This document shows positions 1 to 8,731 of a stretch of 64,000 nt of DNA, piece by piece (position 1 is the stretch's first letter; every line of letters begins with the position of its first letter). A program made the position numbers and the translations under genes. This stretch comes from Sphingorhabdus sp. Alg231-15. GTDB lineage: Bacteria; Pseudomonadota; Alphaproteobacteria; Sphingomonadales; Sphingomonadaceae. The stretch lies in contig NZ_LT703001.1 in NCBI RefSeq assembly GCF_900149705.1, positions 62,001 to 126,000 on the forward strand. The letters are read 5' to 3'. Under the pieces are notes generated by a model. It was not told the origin of the DNA and searched no databases. It was given only the letters and a program-made list of their open reading frames with translations.

Positions 1-1
1 T

Positions 2-433
2 GATAACCGCGTTAACGAGATTTCGGAGATTAGCCGAGGTCTCAAGACTCTCGCCAAGGAACTCAATTGTCCGGTGGTTGCTCTCTCCCAGCTTTCTCGC
101 CAGGTGGAGAGCCGCGAAGACAAACGTCCGCAGCTGTCCGATTTGCGTGAGTCCGGTTCGATCGAGCAGGATGCCGATATTGTGATGTTCATTTATCGCG
201 ACGAATATTACCACCTCGCCGTGAAACCGGACGATCCTGACGAAAATTCGACCGAGGAACAAAAAGCCAAATATCTTGCCTGGGAAACCGACCATCAAAG
301 CAAGGTCGGAAAAGCGACCGTGATCGTTGCCAAAAACCGCCAAGGTTCAACCGGCAATATCCAACTGAGCTTCCTGAGTGAGTTTACCAAATTTGGTGAT
401 CTGGCCTATGGCGATGGACCCGAGGAATATTAG
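2..433 (+). CDS. dnaB: Replicative DNA helicase DnaB, C-terminal part
   Basis: The gene enters from the left edge; the frame is open from base 2, so the first ATG at 74 is internal. DnaB is the hexameric helicase that unwinds DNA at the replication fork. The visible 143 residues are the end of the RecA-like ATPase domain: [10 protein letters not shown], then [13 protein letters not shown] followed by [10 protein letters not shown], and a [13 protein letters not shown] strand near the end, all typical of the last third of DnaB. An acidic insertion ([16 protein letters not shown]) sits between the ATPase strands. It converges on the BCCT transporter gene with a 98-base gap in which no strong terminator hairpin was seen. 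Identification is firm; only the N-terminal part is missing. Confidence 0.95.
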   Translation, partial: DNRVNEISEISRGLKTLAKELNCPVVALSQLSRQVESREDKRPQLSDLRESGSIEQDADIVMFIYRDEYYHLAVKPDDPDENSTEEQKAKYLAWETDHQSKVGKATVIVAKNRQGSTGNIQLSFLSEFTKFGDLAYGDGPEEY

Positions 434-531
434 CTAATATCACCGGCTTTCGGCATCAAGGCTGCTCTCACGCCAGTCCTTCGGGAAATCCATGACGGAG
501 CACCGGTAAGTGATCGGGAAGTGACCTCTCG

Positions 532-2166
532 TCAAACGGCGCCGCTTTGGGTTTTCAGCATGGAATATTCTGACATCAGGCCTTTGAACAGACTGTAGCA
601 ACATACCAACAAAACCAGCGTAAAGGGCAAGCCGCTGGCAATCGTGCCCGCCTGCATTGCCCCAAGCGCGCCGGCACCTCCACCAACCAGCAGCGCGGCT
701 GCGGCCAGTCCTTGCAATATGGCCCAGAAAATACGCTGCGCAACAGGCGCATCTGTTCTGCCGCCAGCGGTTATGGCGTCAATGACCAAAGATCCGGAAT
801 CAGATGATGTGACAAAGAACACGATCAACAGAATGATGGCGAGCGACGAGGCAATATAGGGAAAAGGCATGTTCTCCAGCATCTGGAACAATACAAGCGG
901 GGCTTCGCTGATGCCCGCTGGCAGCTGGCCGATGCCATCCTTTATCTGTTCTATTGCGGTCACACCGAATGTTGTGAACCATATGATTGCAACAATCACC
1001 GGGACCACCAGCACCACCGTCAAAAACTCACGGATGCTGCGGCCTTTGGAAATGCGGGCGATAAACATGCCAACAAAAGGTGACCAGCTCACCCACCAAG
1101 CCCAATAGAAGATCGTCCAGCCGTGATACCAGGCTTTGTCCTCGCGCCCCGTCCAATCGCTTAATGGAACCGCATATTCAGCATAGCTTGCGATAGCCGC
1201 ACCAAAGCCGCTCATTATCTGTAACGTTGGACCCGCTACAAAAACAAAGGCGAGCAGCGATGCCGCCAAAACCATATTGATGTTGCTCAGCAGTTTGATG
1301 CCACCATCCATTCCGCGCACGACCGAAACGGTCGCAAGTCCGGTAATGACTGCAATGAGCAAGAGTTGTGAGGTTAAATTGGCCTCAATTCCAAAGAGAA
1401 AAGACAGGCCGGTTGCGGCTTGCTGTGCGCCAAGTCCCAAAGACGTTGCCAATCCAAAAATAGTGGCAATGACTGCAAGAATATCAATGAGATGACCGGG
1501 CCAGCCCCAAATGCGTTCGCCCAACAAAGGATAAAATGCAGACCGAATGGTGAGCGGTAGCCCCTTGTTAAATGCAAAAAAGGCAAGGGCTAGGCCGATT
1601 ACGGCATATATTGCCCAGGGCGTCAGGCCCCAGTGAAAGACTGTCGCGCCAAGCGCCAGATTCATCGCTTCCGGTGTGCGCGGTTCAACATTGAGCGGGG
1701 TTCCGCCCCAGTTCGTATAATAAGCCACTGGCTCTGCCGACCCATAAAAGACCATGCCAATCCCAATGCCTGCAGAAAACAGCATGGCGATCCACGAGGC
1801 AGTTCCGAATTCGGTTTTGGCGTCTGATCCACCCAGGCGGATTTTGCCCAATGGCGAGATCGCGACTGCGACGCAGAAAAGCAGCACGAAATTGGATGCA
1901 ATTACGAAGAACCAGTCAAAATGCTCAAGTGTCCACGCTTTGGTTGCTTCTAGTCCGGTATTGGCGGTTTCTGGAAAGGCCAGAGCCAAAACCACAAATG
2001 TCATTGTCAAAGCGGCACTGATGAAAAACACCGGATTGTGCATTTCCAGGCCGAAAGGATTTACATTATCCTGACCCGCTTCATAGTCGGTTTGATAATC
2101 GCCATCGATCATTTTTCCTGAGACGTCTGCCGTTGCACTGGCTGTCGCTGTCTTTGTTCCGCTCAC
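532..2166 (-). CDS. BCCT family betaine/choline/carnitine transporter
   Basis: A 544-residue inner-membrane transporter of the betaine-choline-carnitine family, which imports quaternary ammonium or sulfonium osmolytes. Visible marks are about twelve hydrophobic segments, the glycine-rich AGIGIGMVFYG stretch in the third, the tryptophan-rich segment WTIFYWAWWVSWSPFVG, and SSDSGSLVIDAIT near the C-terminus. The GIGIG form is that of the sodium-coupled members rather than CaiT (family knowledge). The start used is a GTG whose last two bases overlap the TGA of the sulfotransferase gene (GTGA), implying translational coupling; an ATG 18 codons later is the alternative. It is the last gene of a two-gene unit. 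Substrate cannot be read from sequence. Confidence 0.93.
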   Translation of the reverse strand: MSGTKTATASATADVSGKMIDGDYQTDYEAGQDNVNPFGLEMHNPVFFISAALTMTFVVLALAFPETANTGLEATKAWTLEHFDWFFVIASNFVLLFCVAVAISPLGKIRLGGSDAKTEFGTASWIAMLFSAGIGIGMVFYGSAEPVAYYTNWGGTPLNVEPRTPEAMNLALGATVFHWGLTPWAIYAVIGLALAFFAFNKGLPLTIRSAFYPLLGERIWGWPGHLIDILAVIATIFGLATSLGLGAQQAATGLSFLFGIEANLTSQLLLIAVITGLATVSVVRGMDGGIKLLSNINMVLAASLLAFVFVAGPTLQIMSGFGAAIASYAEYAVPLSDWTGREDKAWYHGWTIFYWAWWVSWSPFVGMFIARISKGRSIREFLTVVLVVPVIVAIIWFTTFGVTAIEQIKDGIGQLPAGISEAPLVLFQMLENMPFPYIASSLAIILLIVFFVTSSDSGSLVIDAITAGGRTDAPVAQRIFWAILQGLAAAALLVGGGAGALGAMQAGTIASGLPFTLVLLVCCYSLFKGLMSEYSMLKTQSGAV

Positions 2167-4160
2167 TTTTGAGGCTCCAATATACTCTGTCCCAACGCAT
2201 CTTTCAGCGGCTCTAAATGTGATTCATAATGGCGCCATAGGTCGACGCTTGCTTTGGTGATGGGTTGGCGGACCTGTTCTGAACTGGCGGTGCGGACGGC
2301 GCGCTCTGTCCGGTAAAAATCAATACAGGCTTGCTCGAAAGGCAGGTCGAGATAATCGAGCATCCGGTGAACTTGGCCCTCAAGATCATCCAGCACATCT
2401 TCATGTTGAACACGCAGCACCGCTCCCGGCAGCACGGCGTCCCAATGGGCCATCAATTGCACATAGTCGCTGTAATAGCGGCCGACTTCGGTTAAACCGT
2501 AGGTGAATTCCTGGCCCTCGGCGAAGAGCTGCTTGAACCCGGAAAAGCAGCACGCCATCGGTTCCCGTCGCGCGTCAATGATTTTTGCATTGGGCAGAAT
2601 GAGTTTGATCAGGCCGATATGCCGAAAATTATTGGGCATCTTGTCGATGAAATACGGCGCCCCTTGACGGTGGATGCGTGTGCTGTCGATGAAATCCTGT
2701 CCCATGTCGCGTAACTGCTGGGCATCGAGATCATGAAGATTATCGGGATATAGAGAATCATTGCTTGCGTGTTTCTGTCGCCGCAACCGGTGTGCGAGCG
2801 ACAATATATTTGGCAGTTCCAGTGTGCCGTCAATCTGGCTGTGGGATGCGAGTATCTGTTCGAGCAATGTCGAGCCCGCGCGCGGAAGACCCAATATGAA
2901 TATGGGGTCGGGCGCATCACATCCCTTGCCCGATTGCTTCGCAAACAGGGCAGGGGTGCAGGCGGTGATCTGGTTATGCAGTTCTGCCGTCATCTGATCG
3001 GCATCATAGCGTGACTGCACCCGTTTCAGCTCGTTGCCGCGCTGATAGAAGCCGAAGGAAGTGTCATAGTCTTTTCGGTCTTCATAAGCCTTGCCCAGTG
3101 CGAAGCAGATATGAATGCGGTTTTGGTAGCTCAGCCCATTGCCTTGCTCTTGCGCTTCCATCAGGCGCAGCTCTTCATCGCTGAAACGATAGGTTTTGAG
3201 GTTCGCCAGTCCATAATAGGCATCACCGTAACCGGGGTCGGATTGAAACGCTCTCTGATAGGAATCGACAGCCTCGTCATGACGTCCAAATGTCTTTAGC
3301 GCATGGCCTTTGGAGGTTAAGGTGACGGGGTCATCCGGAAGTTTCTGCAGGACTTGCTCAAACAGATCCAATGCGCGCTCATAGTCGCCGGTCTGCATAG
3401 ATTCGATCGCGTATAGCGACTGAAAGACCGGGTTGGCGGTATCGCGCTGATATAATATTTCGCTTTGCTTCAGGGCTTCGGCAAATTTCTGACGCTTACG
3501 CAGGATTTGAATATAATCGATCCGGACCTGAATATTGTCCGGTTCAAATTCGATTGCGCTTTCGAGCAGAAAATCAGCATCTTCCAAAATTCCAAGGCGC
3601 GTGCCAATATCGGCAAGCAAACGCATCCCTTCTACATGATGGGGATTGGTTTGCAGGAAATGGCGGCAGGCCGTCTCCGCTTTGATTAACTTACCTTCAT
3701 GCAGCAGATGTGACACGGCGACTAACGGCTTGGGCATGGCAGCAATGCGCTGTTCCTGTCCGCGCATCTCCACCGCAGCAGCGCGTTGACCCCAGCTTTC
3801 GAGAATGTCCGCTTGTGCTTTCCAGCTGGCTTGCAGCACGGGATTGCATTGGCATGCACGGCGATAGGCAGCCATGGCCTGTTCATCATCGCCAATTGCT
3901 CTGAATATATGACCTTCTTCCTGATAGGCGCGGCCAAAATCCGGAGAGAGGCTTTTTAGCTGTTCGACACTTGTAAGGGCTGTCTCATTCTGCCCCAGAT
4001 AGCGCTCGCAAACTGCTTTCATGTACAGCCCGTCGATATTTTCAGCGTCATTCTGCAAGACCATCTCTGCTGTACTTAGCGCAGCCTTGAAGCGCCCCTC
4101 ATACATTTGAGTGCGCGCCTGTTTTTGCAGTTCGGCAATATCGAGACTCGTTTCAGACAT
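2163..4160 (-). CDS. TPR-repeat sulfotransferase family protein
   Basis: A 665-residue protein with two parts. Residues 1 to about 330 form tandem tetratricopeptide repeats. From about residue 415 there is a sulfotransferase fold, recognised by the 5'-phosphosulfate loop IFILGLPRAGSTLLEQIL, the KMPNNFRHIGLI segment and the later DARREPMACCFSGFKQLF region. Such enzymes move sulfate from PAPS to a hydroxyl or amine; the acceptor is unknown. No signal peptide is visible, so it should be cytoplasmic. Its stop overlaps the GTG of the BCCT gene. A strong terminator separates it from the upstream TonB receptor, with the hairpin ending only about 26 bases before the start codon. Receptor-sulfotransferase neighbourhoods recur in sphingomonads, to my knowledge without a settled function. 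Confidence 0.9.
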   Translation of the reverse strand: MSETSLDIAELQKQARTQMYEGRFKAALSTAEMVLQNDAENIDGLYMKAVCERYLGQNETALTSVEQLKSLSPDFGRAYQEEGHIFRAIGDDEQAMAAYRRACQCNPVLQASWKAQADILESWGQRAAAVEMRGQEQRIAAMPKPLVAVSHLLHEGKLIKAETACRHFLQTNPHHVEGMRLLADIGTRLGILEDADFLLESAIEFEPDNIQVRIDYIQILRKRQKFAEALKQSEILYQRDTANPVFQSLYAIESMQTGDYERALDLFEQVLQKLPDDPVTLTSKGHALKTFGRHDEAVDSYQRAFQSDPGYGDAYYGLANLKTYRFSDEELRLMEAQEQGNGLSYQNRIHICFALGKAYEDRKDYDTSFGFYQRGNELKRVQSRYDADQMTAELHNQITACTPALFAKQSGKGCDAPDPIFILGLPRAGSTLLEQILASHSQIDGTLELPNILSLAHRLRRQKHASNDSLYPDNLHDLDAQQLRDMGQDFIDSTRIHRQGAPYFIDKMPNNFRHIGLIKLILPNAKIIDARREPMACCFSGFKQLFAEGQEFTYGLTEVGRYYSDYVQLMAHWDAVLPGAVLRVQHEDVLDDLEGQVHRMLDYLDLPFEQACIDFYRTERAVRTASSEQVRQPITKASVDLWRHYESHLEPLKDALGQSILEPQK

Positions 4161-4185
4161 TTCGTCCCGGTTTTCTGTCCTTTTG

Positions 4186-4222
4186 AAAAAAGGGGAGGTT
4201 AACCCGTTGGTTAGCCTCCCCC
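4186..4222 (-). terminator. Rho-independent terminator after the TonB receptor gene
   Basis: Read on the minus strand, a 13-base stem with one C-A mismatch (arms GGGGAGGCTAACC and GGTTAACCTCCCC, 4-base AACG loop) is followed directly by six T. It lies just behind the TonB-receptor stop and just ahead of the sulfotransferase start, so it either separates the two transcripts or limits read-through between them. Confidence 0.85.
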
Positions 4223-4236
4223 TGTTGTATTGTTCC

Positions 4237-6864
4237 TTAATAAGTGAAGGAAACCCGTGCGCCCACAGTCAGTGGGCGATTGACGATGATGCGTGCGCGA
4301 TCATTGACGAAATTGCCGCTAACTTCAGCGCGTTCGTCAGTCAGGTTTTCCCCGAATATCTCGAACGACCATTTGTCATCGGTAATACCAGCCGACAGAG
4401 CGAATGTTGTCCAACTGTCCAGATTGATCCGGTTAATCTCGATAATGTCAGTCGCAGCCGATGCAGAATGGGTGACCTGTGGCTGAACATGTGCGGTCCA
4501 ATCACCAAAGACATTCCATTCATAGCGGGCCCGCAAATTACCTTGGAAACTCGGGGCAAAAGCCAGACTGCGGCCTTCAACCACGTCATTAGTAGGCGTG
4601 AGGACATCGGTAATTTCGGTATCCAATATCGAGAAAGCCGCGCTGACTGTCAAACCGTCCAGAGAATAGGGTGCGATGGTTATATCAGCCTCGACACCTT
4701 TGATTTCTGCATCCGCCGCATTGTCCGAGAAGAAAAGGTTGGTGATCGACGGATCAAGGATGGTCGTTTGCAGATTCTGAATGTCCACAAAGAAGGCATT
4801 GCCGTTAAAACGCACCTGGTTGTCGAACAATGACGTTTTCCAACCAATTTCATAGTTGGTCACATCATCAGTATCGAGCACGAACGGTACATTAAAGCCA
4901 TTGGGACCTTGTGCGCCACCCGGACGGTTCAACAGTCCAGGCCGGAAGCCTTCCGAATAAGTTGCATAGAATAGCAAATCCTCGGTCGGCGTCCATGTCA
5001 GGTTGGCTTTGAAGATAAAGCCGTCTGTGGTCGCCTTGTCCGGTGCGTTTAGCGCATTAAAAACTTGCTGCGCTTGCGCTGCACTCAACCCGGCTGCCTC
5101 AATATCGGCGACCGATTGACCCAGGGTAAACGTCTGGCGGAGGGCATCATTACAGCTACCGATGAAGGTGAAGCTGCCATCGCCATCATAAAGATCACTA
5201 ATATTCGTGCCGAAGGCATTCTCATCAACGCCGCTGGAGTTACAGAAAGACGAGTTTGCACTGCCTTCCAGATCTACTTCAACGTCATAATAACGCGCGC
5301 CCAGGGTAATGGCGAATTGATCCGAGATATCATAGGTCGCTTCACCAAATATGCCGAATTGCTTGTCGGTCCGGCGGATATCGTTACGGAATATAACCCC
5401 CGCTGGATAAGCGTTGGTATCCGAGATAAACGCATTGGGTTGTGAGAAGTTGGGCGGGAAAGAACCACCGAACAAATCAATCGCCGTGCTGCCGGGATAA
5501 GTGAAGTCGTTTAGCTCCAACAGTTCCAGATCGCTATAAAAACCACCAGCTGTCAACCGGATCGGATAATCGGCCGGTGTATTGAAACGCAGTTCGTGCG
5601 TCATGGCTTCGGTTTCGGTGCGGGAATTCACGAATAAATTGGGTGCCTGACAGGTGCCTGTCGGAGCGCCGCCCGGATAGGAAACCGAACCATCACAGAT
5701 ATAATAGGGCAGATATTGGCCAACGAACAGATAGTCGGAATAATCGACCCGTTGTGATGTTTCACGCTTGGTATAAGCGCCGGTGTAAACCAGCTCCAAC
5801 GCACCAATTCGCCCTTCCAGAGTCCAGCTGGTATTGCTGAAATCATCCTCGACCTCATCGCGTTCAAAACGTTGAATTTCCAGATCATCCAAAGTAGGAT
5901 CTTCAAAGAAAACACCGTCAGAATCCAGACCCTGGCGGGCATGGGCCACGGTCAGGTTCCAGTCATCGGAAAATTCATATTTGCCGCTGACCCGGAAACC
6001 CAGATATTGCGTATCGTTGAAATTCTTTTCAACCAGTGCACTATTGTCCGCCAAAATGAAGTTCACGCCGGTTAAATCAGCGCCGGCCTGCAGGCCGCCG
6101 CGGTTGGCATTCACCGGAACGCCATTGTCTCGGACTGTTCCAGCTGGACGGAAGCGTGCACTTTCGGCAGTGCTGCGTGTGCCAGCGACATTATCGATAT
6201 AGCCGCCTTTATTGTCATAATAACCTACAGCGCGAATGGCGAAACGGTCGGTGACCGGAACATTTACCATGGCTTCGATGTTATTGCTCGGATCGCCACT
6301 TTTTGTGAACGACACGCCCGCTTTTGCTTTGAACTGAAACTGTCCAATGACAGGTTTGTTGGTGATCAATCGCACCGTTCCTGCCTGCGAACTTGCGCCG
6401 AACAACGTACCCTGTGGCCCTGACAGGACTTCAACACGTTCAAGATCGGCAGCGTAAACATCGAGGTTACGGCCGGGCTGTGATACCGGCTGCTCGTCGA
6501 GATACAGCGCCACGTTAGGAGCAAGGCCGGCGACGCCAGCGGTTGTCAGATTTGGTGTTGTGGAGGCGAGGCCGCGAATATAGATCGTGCTTTGGCCTGG
6601 TCCGCCGCCGCCAGCGGTGACGCCGGGTAGTTGCTGCAGATAATCGTCAAATACTGTGACGCCGAGTTGATCGAGGCTTTCTTCCCCCAATGCCTGCACT
6701 GCGACAGCAACATCCTGCAAATCTGCGCTACGTTTTGTCGCTGTAACGACAATTTCCTGTACGCCTCTGCCTTGTTCGTTGTTTTCTGTTTCCTGAGCTT
6801 GTGCCGAAACACAGCCCATAGCTGCGATGACCGCAAGCGATGCGCCCGTTTTTAGATAAATCAA
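4237..6864 (-). CDS. TonB-dependent outer-membrane receptor
   Basis: An 875-residue TonB-dependent receptor. It has a signal peptide (hydrophobic core then AQAQ), a plug domain starting near EIVVTATKRSADLQDVAVAVQAL with the usual STIYIRGL and GPQGTLFGASSQAGTVRLITNKP segments, and a long beta-barrel ending in the aromatic residue of RVSFTY. The plug resembles sphingomonad receptors for complex organic substrates rather than clear siderophore receptors (inference). The start is TTG: no ATG or GTG occurs in frame between it and the upstream stop at 6886, and GAGGG lies five bases ahead. The 245-base gap upstream should hold its promoter. It is followed by a terminator, then the sulfotransferase/BCCT pair. 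Confidence 0.93.
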   Translation of the reverse strand: MIYLKTGASLAVIAAMGCVSAQAQETENNEQGRGVQEIVVTATKRSADLQDVAVAVQALGEESLDQLGVTVFDDYLQQLPGVTAGGGGPGQSTIYIRGLASTTPNLTTAGVAGLAPNVALYLDEQPVSQPGRNLDVYAADLERVEVLSGPQGTLFGASSQAGTVRLITNKPVIGQFQFKAKAGVSFTKSGDPSNNIEAMVNVPVTDRFAIRAVGYYDNKGGYIDNVAGTRSTAESARFRPAGTVRDNGVPVNANRGGLQAGADLTGVNFILADNSALVEKNFNDTQYLGFRVSGKYEFSDDWNLTVAHARQGLDSDGVFFEDPTLDDLEIQRFERDEVEDDFSNTSWTLEGRIGALELVYTGAYTKRETSQRVDYSDYLFVGQYLPYYICDGSVSYPGGAPTGTCQAPNLFVNSRTETEAMTHELRFNTPADYPIRLTAGGFYSDLELLELNDFTYPGSTAIDLFGGSFPPNFSQPNAFISDTNAYPAGVIFRNDIRRTDKQFGIFGEATYDISDQFAITLGARYYDVEVDLEGSANSSFCNSSGVDENAFGTNISDLYDGDGSFTFIGSCNDALRQTFTLGQSVADIEAAGLSAAQAQQVFNALNAPDKATTDGFIFKANLTWTPTEDLLFYATYSEGFRPGLLNRPGGAQGPNGFNVPFVLDTDDVTNYEIGWKTSLFDNQVRFNGNAFFVDIQNLQTTILDPSITNLFFSDNAADAEIKGVEADITIAPYSLDGLTVSAAFSILDTEITDVLTPTNDVVEGRSLAFAPSFQGNLRARYEWNVFGDWTAHVQPQVTHSASAATDIIEINRINLDSWTTFALSAGITDDKWSFEIFGENLTDERAEVSGNFVNDRARIIVNRPLTVGARVSFTY

Positions 6865-7109
6865 ATAACCCTCGTGTGGTTCTCGTTACAATTTTAGGGA
6901 AAAATACATCCGACCAGTGAAGACCTATCGAATCCATTGCAAAGCCGAAAAAAGTTGTCCCCCTGCGATATCGGCCTTCAAATGCTCTGCCCGTATAGCG
7001 ATCATTTCGGGTTTGTGAACCGCTGTGTTGGTTTTATGGGTTAAGATACCCCAGAATTTCGGCGGTTGATGTTTTTCAGCATCAGGTTTTCTGCCAAAAA
7101 CTCGTCTAC

Positions 7110-8531
7110 TCAGCTGTGTGAAAAGCCAAACGGCGTATTGGCCTGACGGAAGTCGTCAGACAATATTTGTCGACCAATGGGCGGCGCAGAGCGTGCACGG
7201 CACTTTGTCCGGTGGCATAGGCGGCAGGTGACCCCTATCGGTGTTGCGTTGTCCGGATTGATATCTGGGCGGTCGCGGGTATAGATCAGCCGGTCAGCAT
7301 GTTCCGCGGCACAGCCCAGTGCAATCGCCCGTTCAACTCGCTGTGTCCCAAAGGCGCCGCCGCCTGCGGTAACGGTTCTGGCAATCGAGAAGAAGCGTTC
7401 TCCATCGGGCAATTCCAGCCACTGGGTGATCACCTGACGCGGACTGCGGAAGGCCTGATGCACGGACCATAGAGGGCAGGCGCCACCATGGCGGGCAAAA
7501 GGAAAGCCGGCCCCATCGAGCCGTTTGGACACGTTTCCAGCGGGATCGACGCGAATGAAGAAGAAGGGCACGCGTTCCTGACCCGGCTTCTGGAGCGTGG
7601 TCAATCGGTGAGCGGTTTGTTCGAAACTGGTCCCGAACTGGCGGGCGAGCGCCTCGACGTCATAATGGCGTGTTTCAACTGCTTTGGCGAATGCGGAATA
7701 AGGCATGAGCAAAGCCGCCGCCGCATAGCCGGTGAGGGCACGTTTGGTCAGGCGCTCGCCGCTCTCGGTTGTAAAACTGCCTTCCTTTAACACAGCATCG
7801 ATTTCGCTGTTCAACTCAAGATAGGACAGTTGCAGGGCCAGCTGGAACATCTGGCTTGCATTATCCAGCTGATCATCGATCAATATCTGGCGCCGGTGGC
7901 GATCGAGGCGCCGGGTTGCGCCCATCATGACATCGGAAGGCAGGCGGCGGACTTGCAGGCCGTGATTATCCTTGAGATGAGCGATCATGCTTTCCAGTCC
8001 ATTGACGGATTCAGCCAGCCGTTCGGCGGCATCATCAATATTGGAGAAGCTGTTGCGGCGTGCGGCGAGATACCGGCGAGCCTGTGCCACCGGATCGGCA
8101 GCGTCCGGATCAACGCTGCTGCCATCACTGCGGGCGCTGGTATCTTTGTCAGCCAGTGCCAATTGCTCTTCCCGATAAGCGGTGTAAAGGCGCAGCATGG
8201 CCTCGGTAAAGCCGGGGTAGCTGGTCGCAACATCCGCCGTGTCGAGTTGCGGAAAATCAATGTCCGCGAACATCGGGTCTTTGAGTACCGCCTCCAGCCT
8301 TGCGGTATATTCCTCGCCGCCATCGCCGGCCAGTTCGGCCATGTCGATTTTATATGTCCGCGCGAGGCGCAGCAGCATATCGGCGGTAAAGGGCCGTTGA
8401 TTGCGCTCCAGCAGGGCGACATAGGAAGCCGATATTTCGAGATCGGCGGCCATGTCGGCCTGCGTCAGACCAAGGTCACGGCGGAGCCTTTTGAGGCGGG
8501 GGCCCATATAGACGGGGCGTTCACTCGACAT
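7110..8531 (-). CDS. Short-chain fatty acyl transcriptional regulator (XRE + degenerate IrrE-like domain)
   Basis: A 473-residue regulator. Residues 8-62 form an XRE helix-turn-helix (LTQADMAADLEISASYVALLERNQRPF). The middle part matches the ImmA/IrrE-like domain of RamB/ScfR regulators, but where a zinc peptidase would carry HEXXH the sequence reads FQLALQLSYLEL, so it should sense a ligand rather than cut. The C-terminal domain has a cysteine cluster (GVTCRLCHRTKCRARSAPP) typical of this family. RamB-type proteins control isocitrate lyase and acyl-CoA genes in response to short-chain acyl metabolites. Its divergence from aceA, with palindromes between the genes, supports the same role here and probable autoregulation. 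Confidence 0.9.
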   Translation of the reverse strand: MSSERPVYMGPRLKRLRRDLGLTQADMAADLEISASYVALLERNQRPFTADMLLRLARTYKIDMAELAGDGGEEYTARLEAVLKDPMFADIDFPQLDTADVATSYPGFTEAMLRLYTAYREEQLALADKDTSARSDGSSVDPDAADPVAQARRYLAARRNSFSNIDDAAERLAESVNGLESMIAHLKDNHGLQVRRLPSDVMMGATRRLDRHRRQILIDDQLDNASQMFQLALQLSYLELNSEIDAVLKEGSFTTESGERLTKRALTGYAAAALLMPYSAFAKAVETRHYDVEALARQFGTSFEQTAHRLTTLQKPGQERVPFFFIRVDPAGNVSKRLDGAGFPFARHGGACPLWSVHQAFRSPRQVITQWLELPDGERFFSIARTVTAGGGAFGTQRVERAIALGCAAEHADRLIYTRDRPDINPDNATPIGVTCRLCHRTKCRARSAPPIGRQILSDDFRQANTPFGFSHS

Positions 8532-8567
8532 GATTGGCTCTGCGCATTTTTTTTCGACTCGTGCTGT

Positions 8568-8614
8568 TTGTAATATCCTTACAACTATACAACAATATTT
8601 TGTAAAGCGTTACA
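8568..8614. promoter_or_regulatory. Two TGTAA/TTACA palindromes between scfR-type regulator and aceA
   Basis: Perfect inverted repeats TTGTAA-TATCC-TTACAA (8568-8584) and TGTAA-AGCG-TTACA (8601-8614) lie in tandem about 17 bases apart in the divergent regulator/aceA intergenic region. Position, symmetry and duplication make them the best candidates for the regulator's operator. This is inference from sequence only. Confidence 0.6.
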
Positions 8615-8731
8615 GTTAAACTTCACAACGCTTCGGAACCGGCTCTGTGCGGCGTAAAAGGGGGCATAGCTTCCGTGAACAACGATTCGCGGACACCGCT
8701 TTAACTGCCGAATTTTTAAAGGAGCATGACT

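Noticed and set aside
4111-4833. Open frame of about 240 codons on the plus strand over the TonB receptor end.
   Set aside because: It crosses the terminator and the receptor's beta-barrel coding; no recognisable domain or start context.
7050-7109. TGATG/CATCA hairpin behind the ScfR-like gene considered as a terminator.
   Set aside because: Only five pairs and no T-run on the minus strand.
7830-8573. Open frame of about 247 codons on the plus strand opposite the ScfR-like regulator.
   Set aside because: Codon pattern reflects the regulator read in reverse; it runs through the palindromes and has no family signs.
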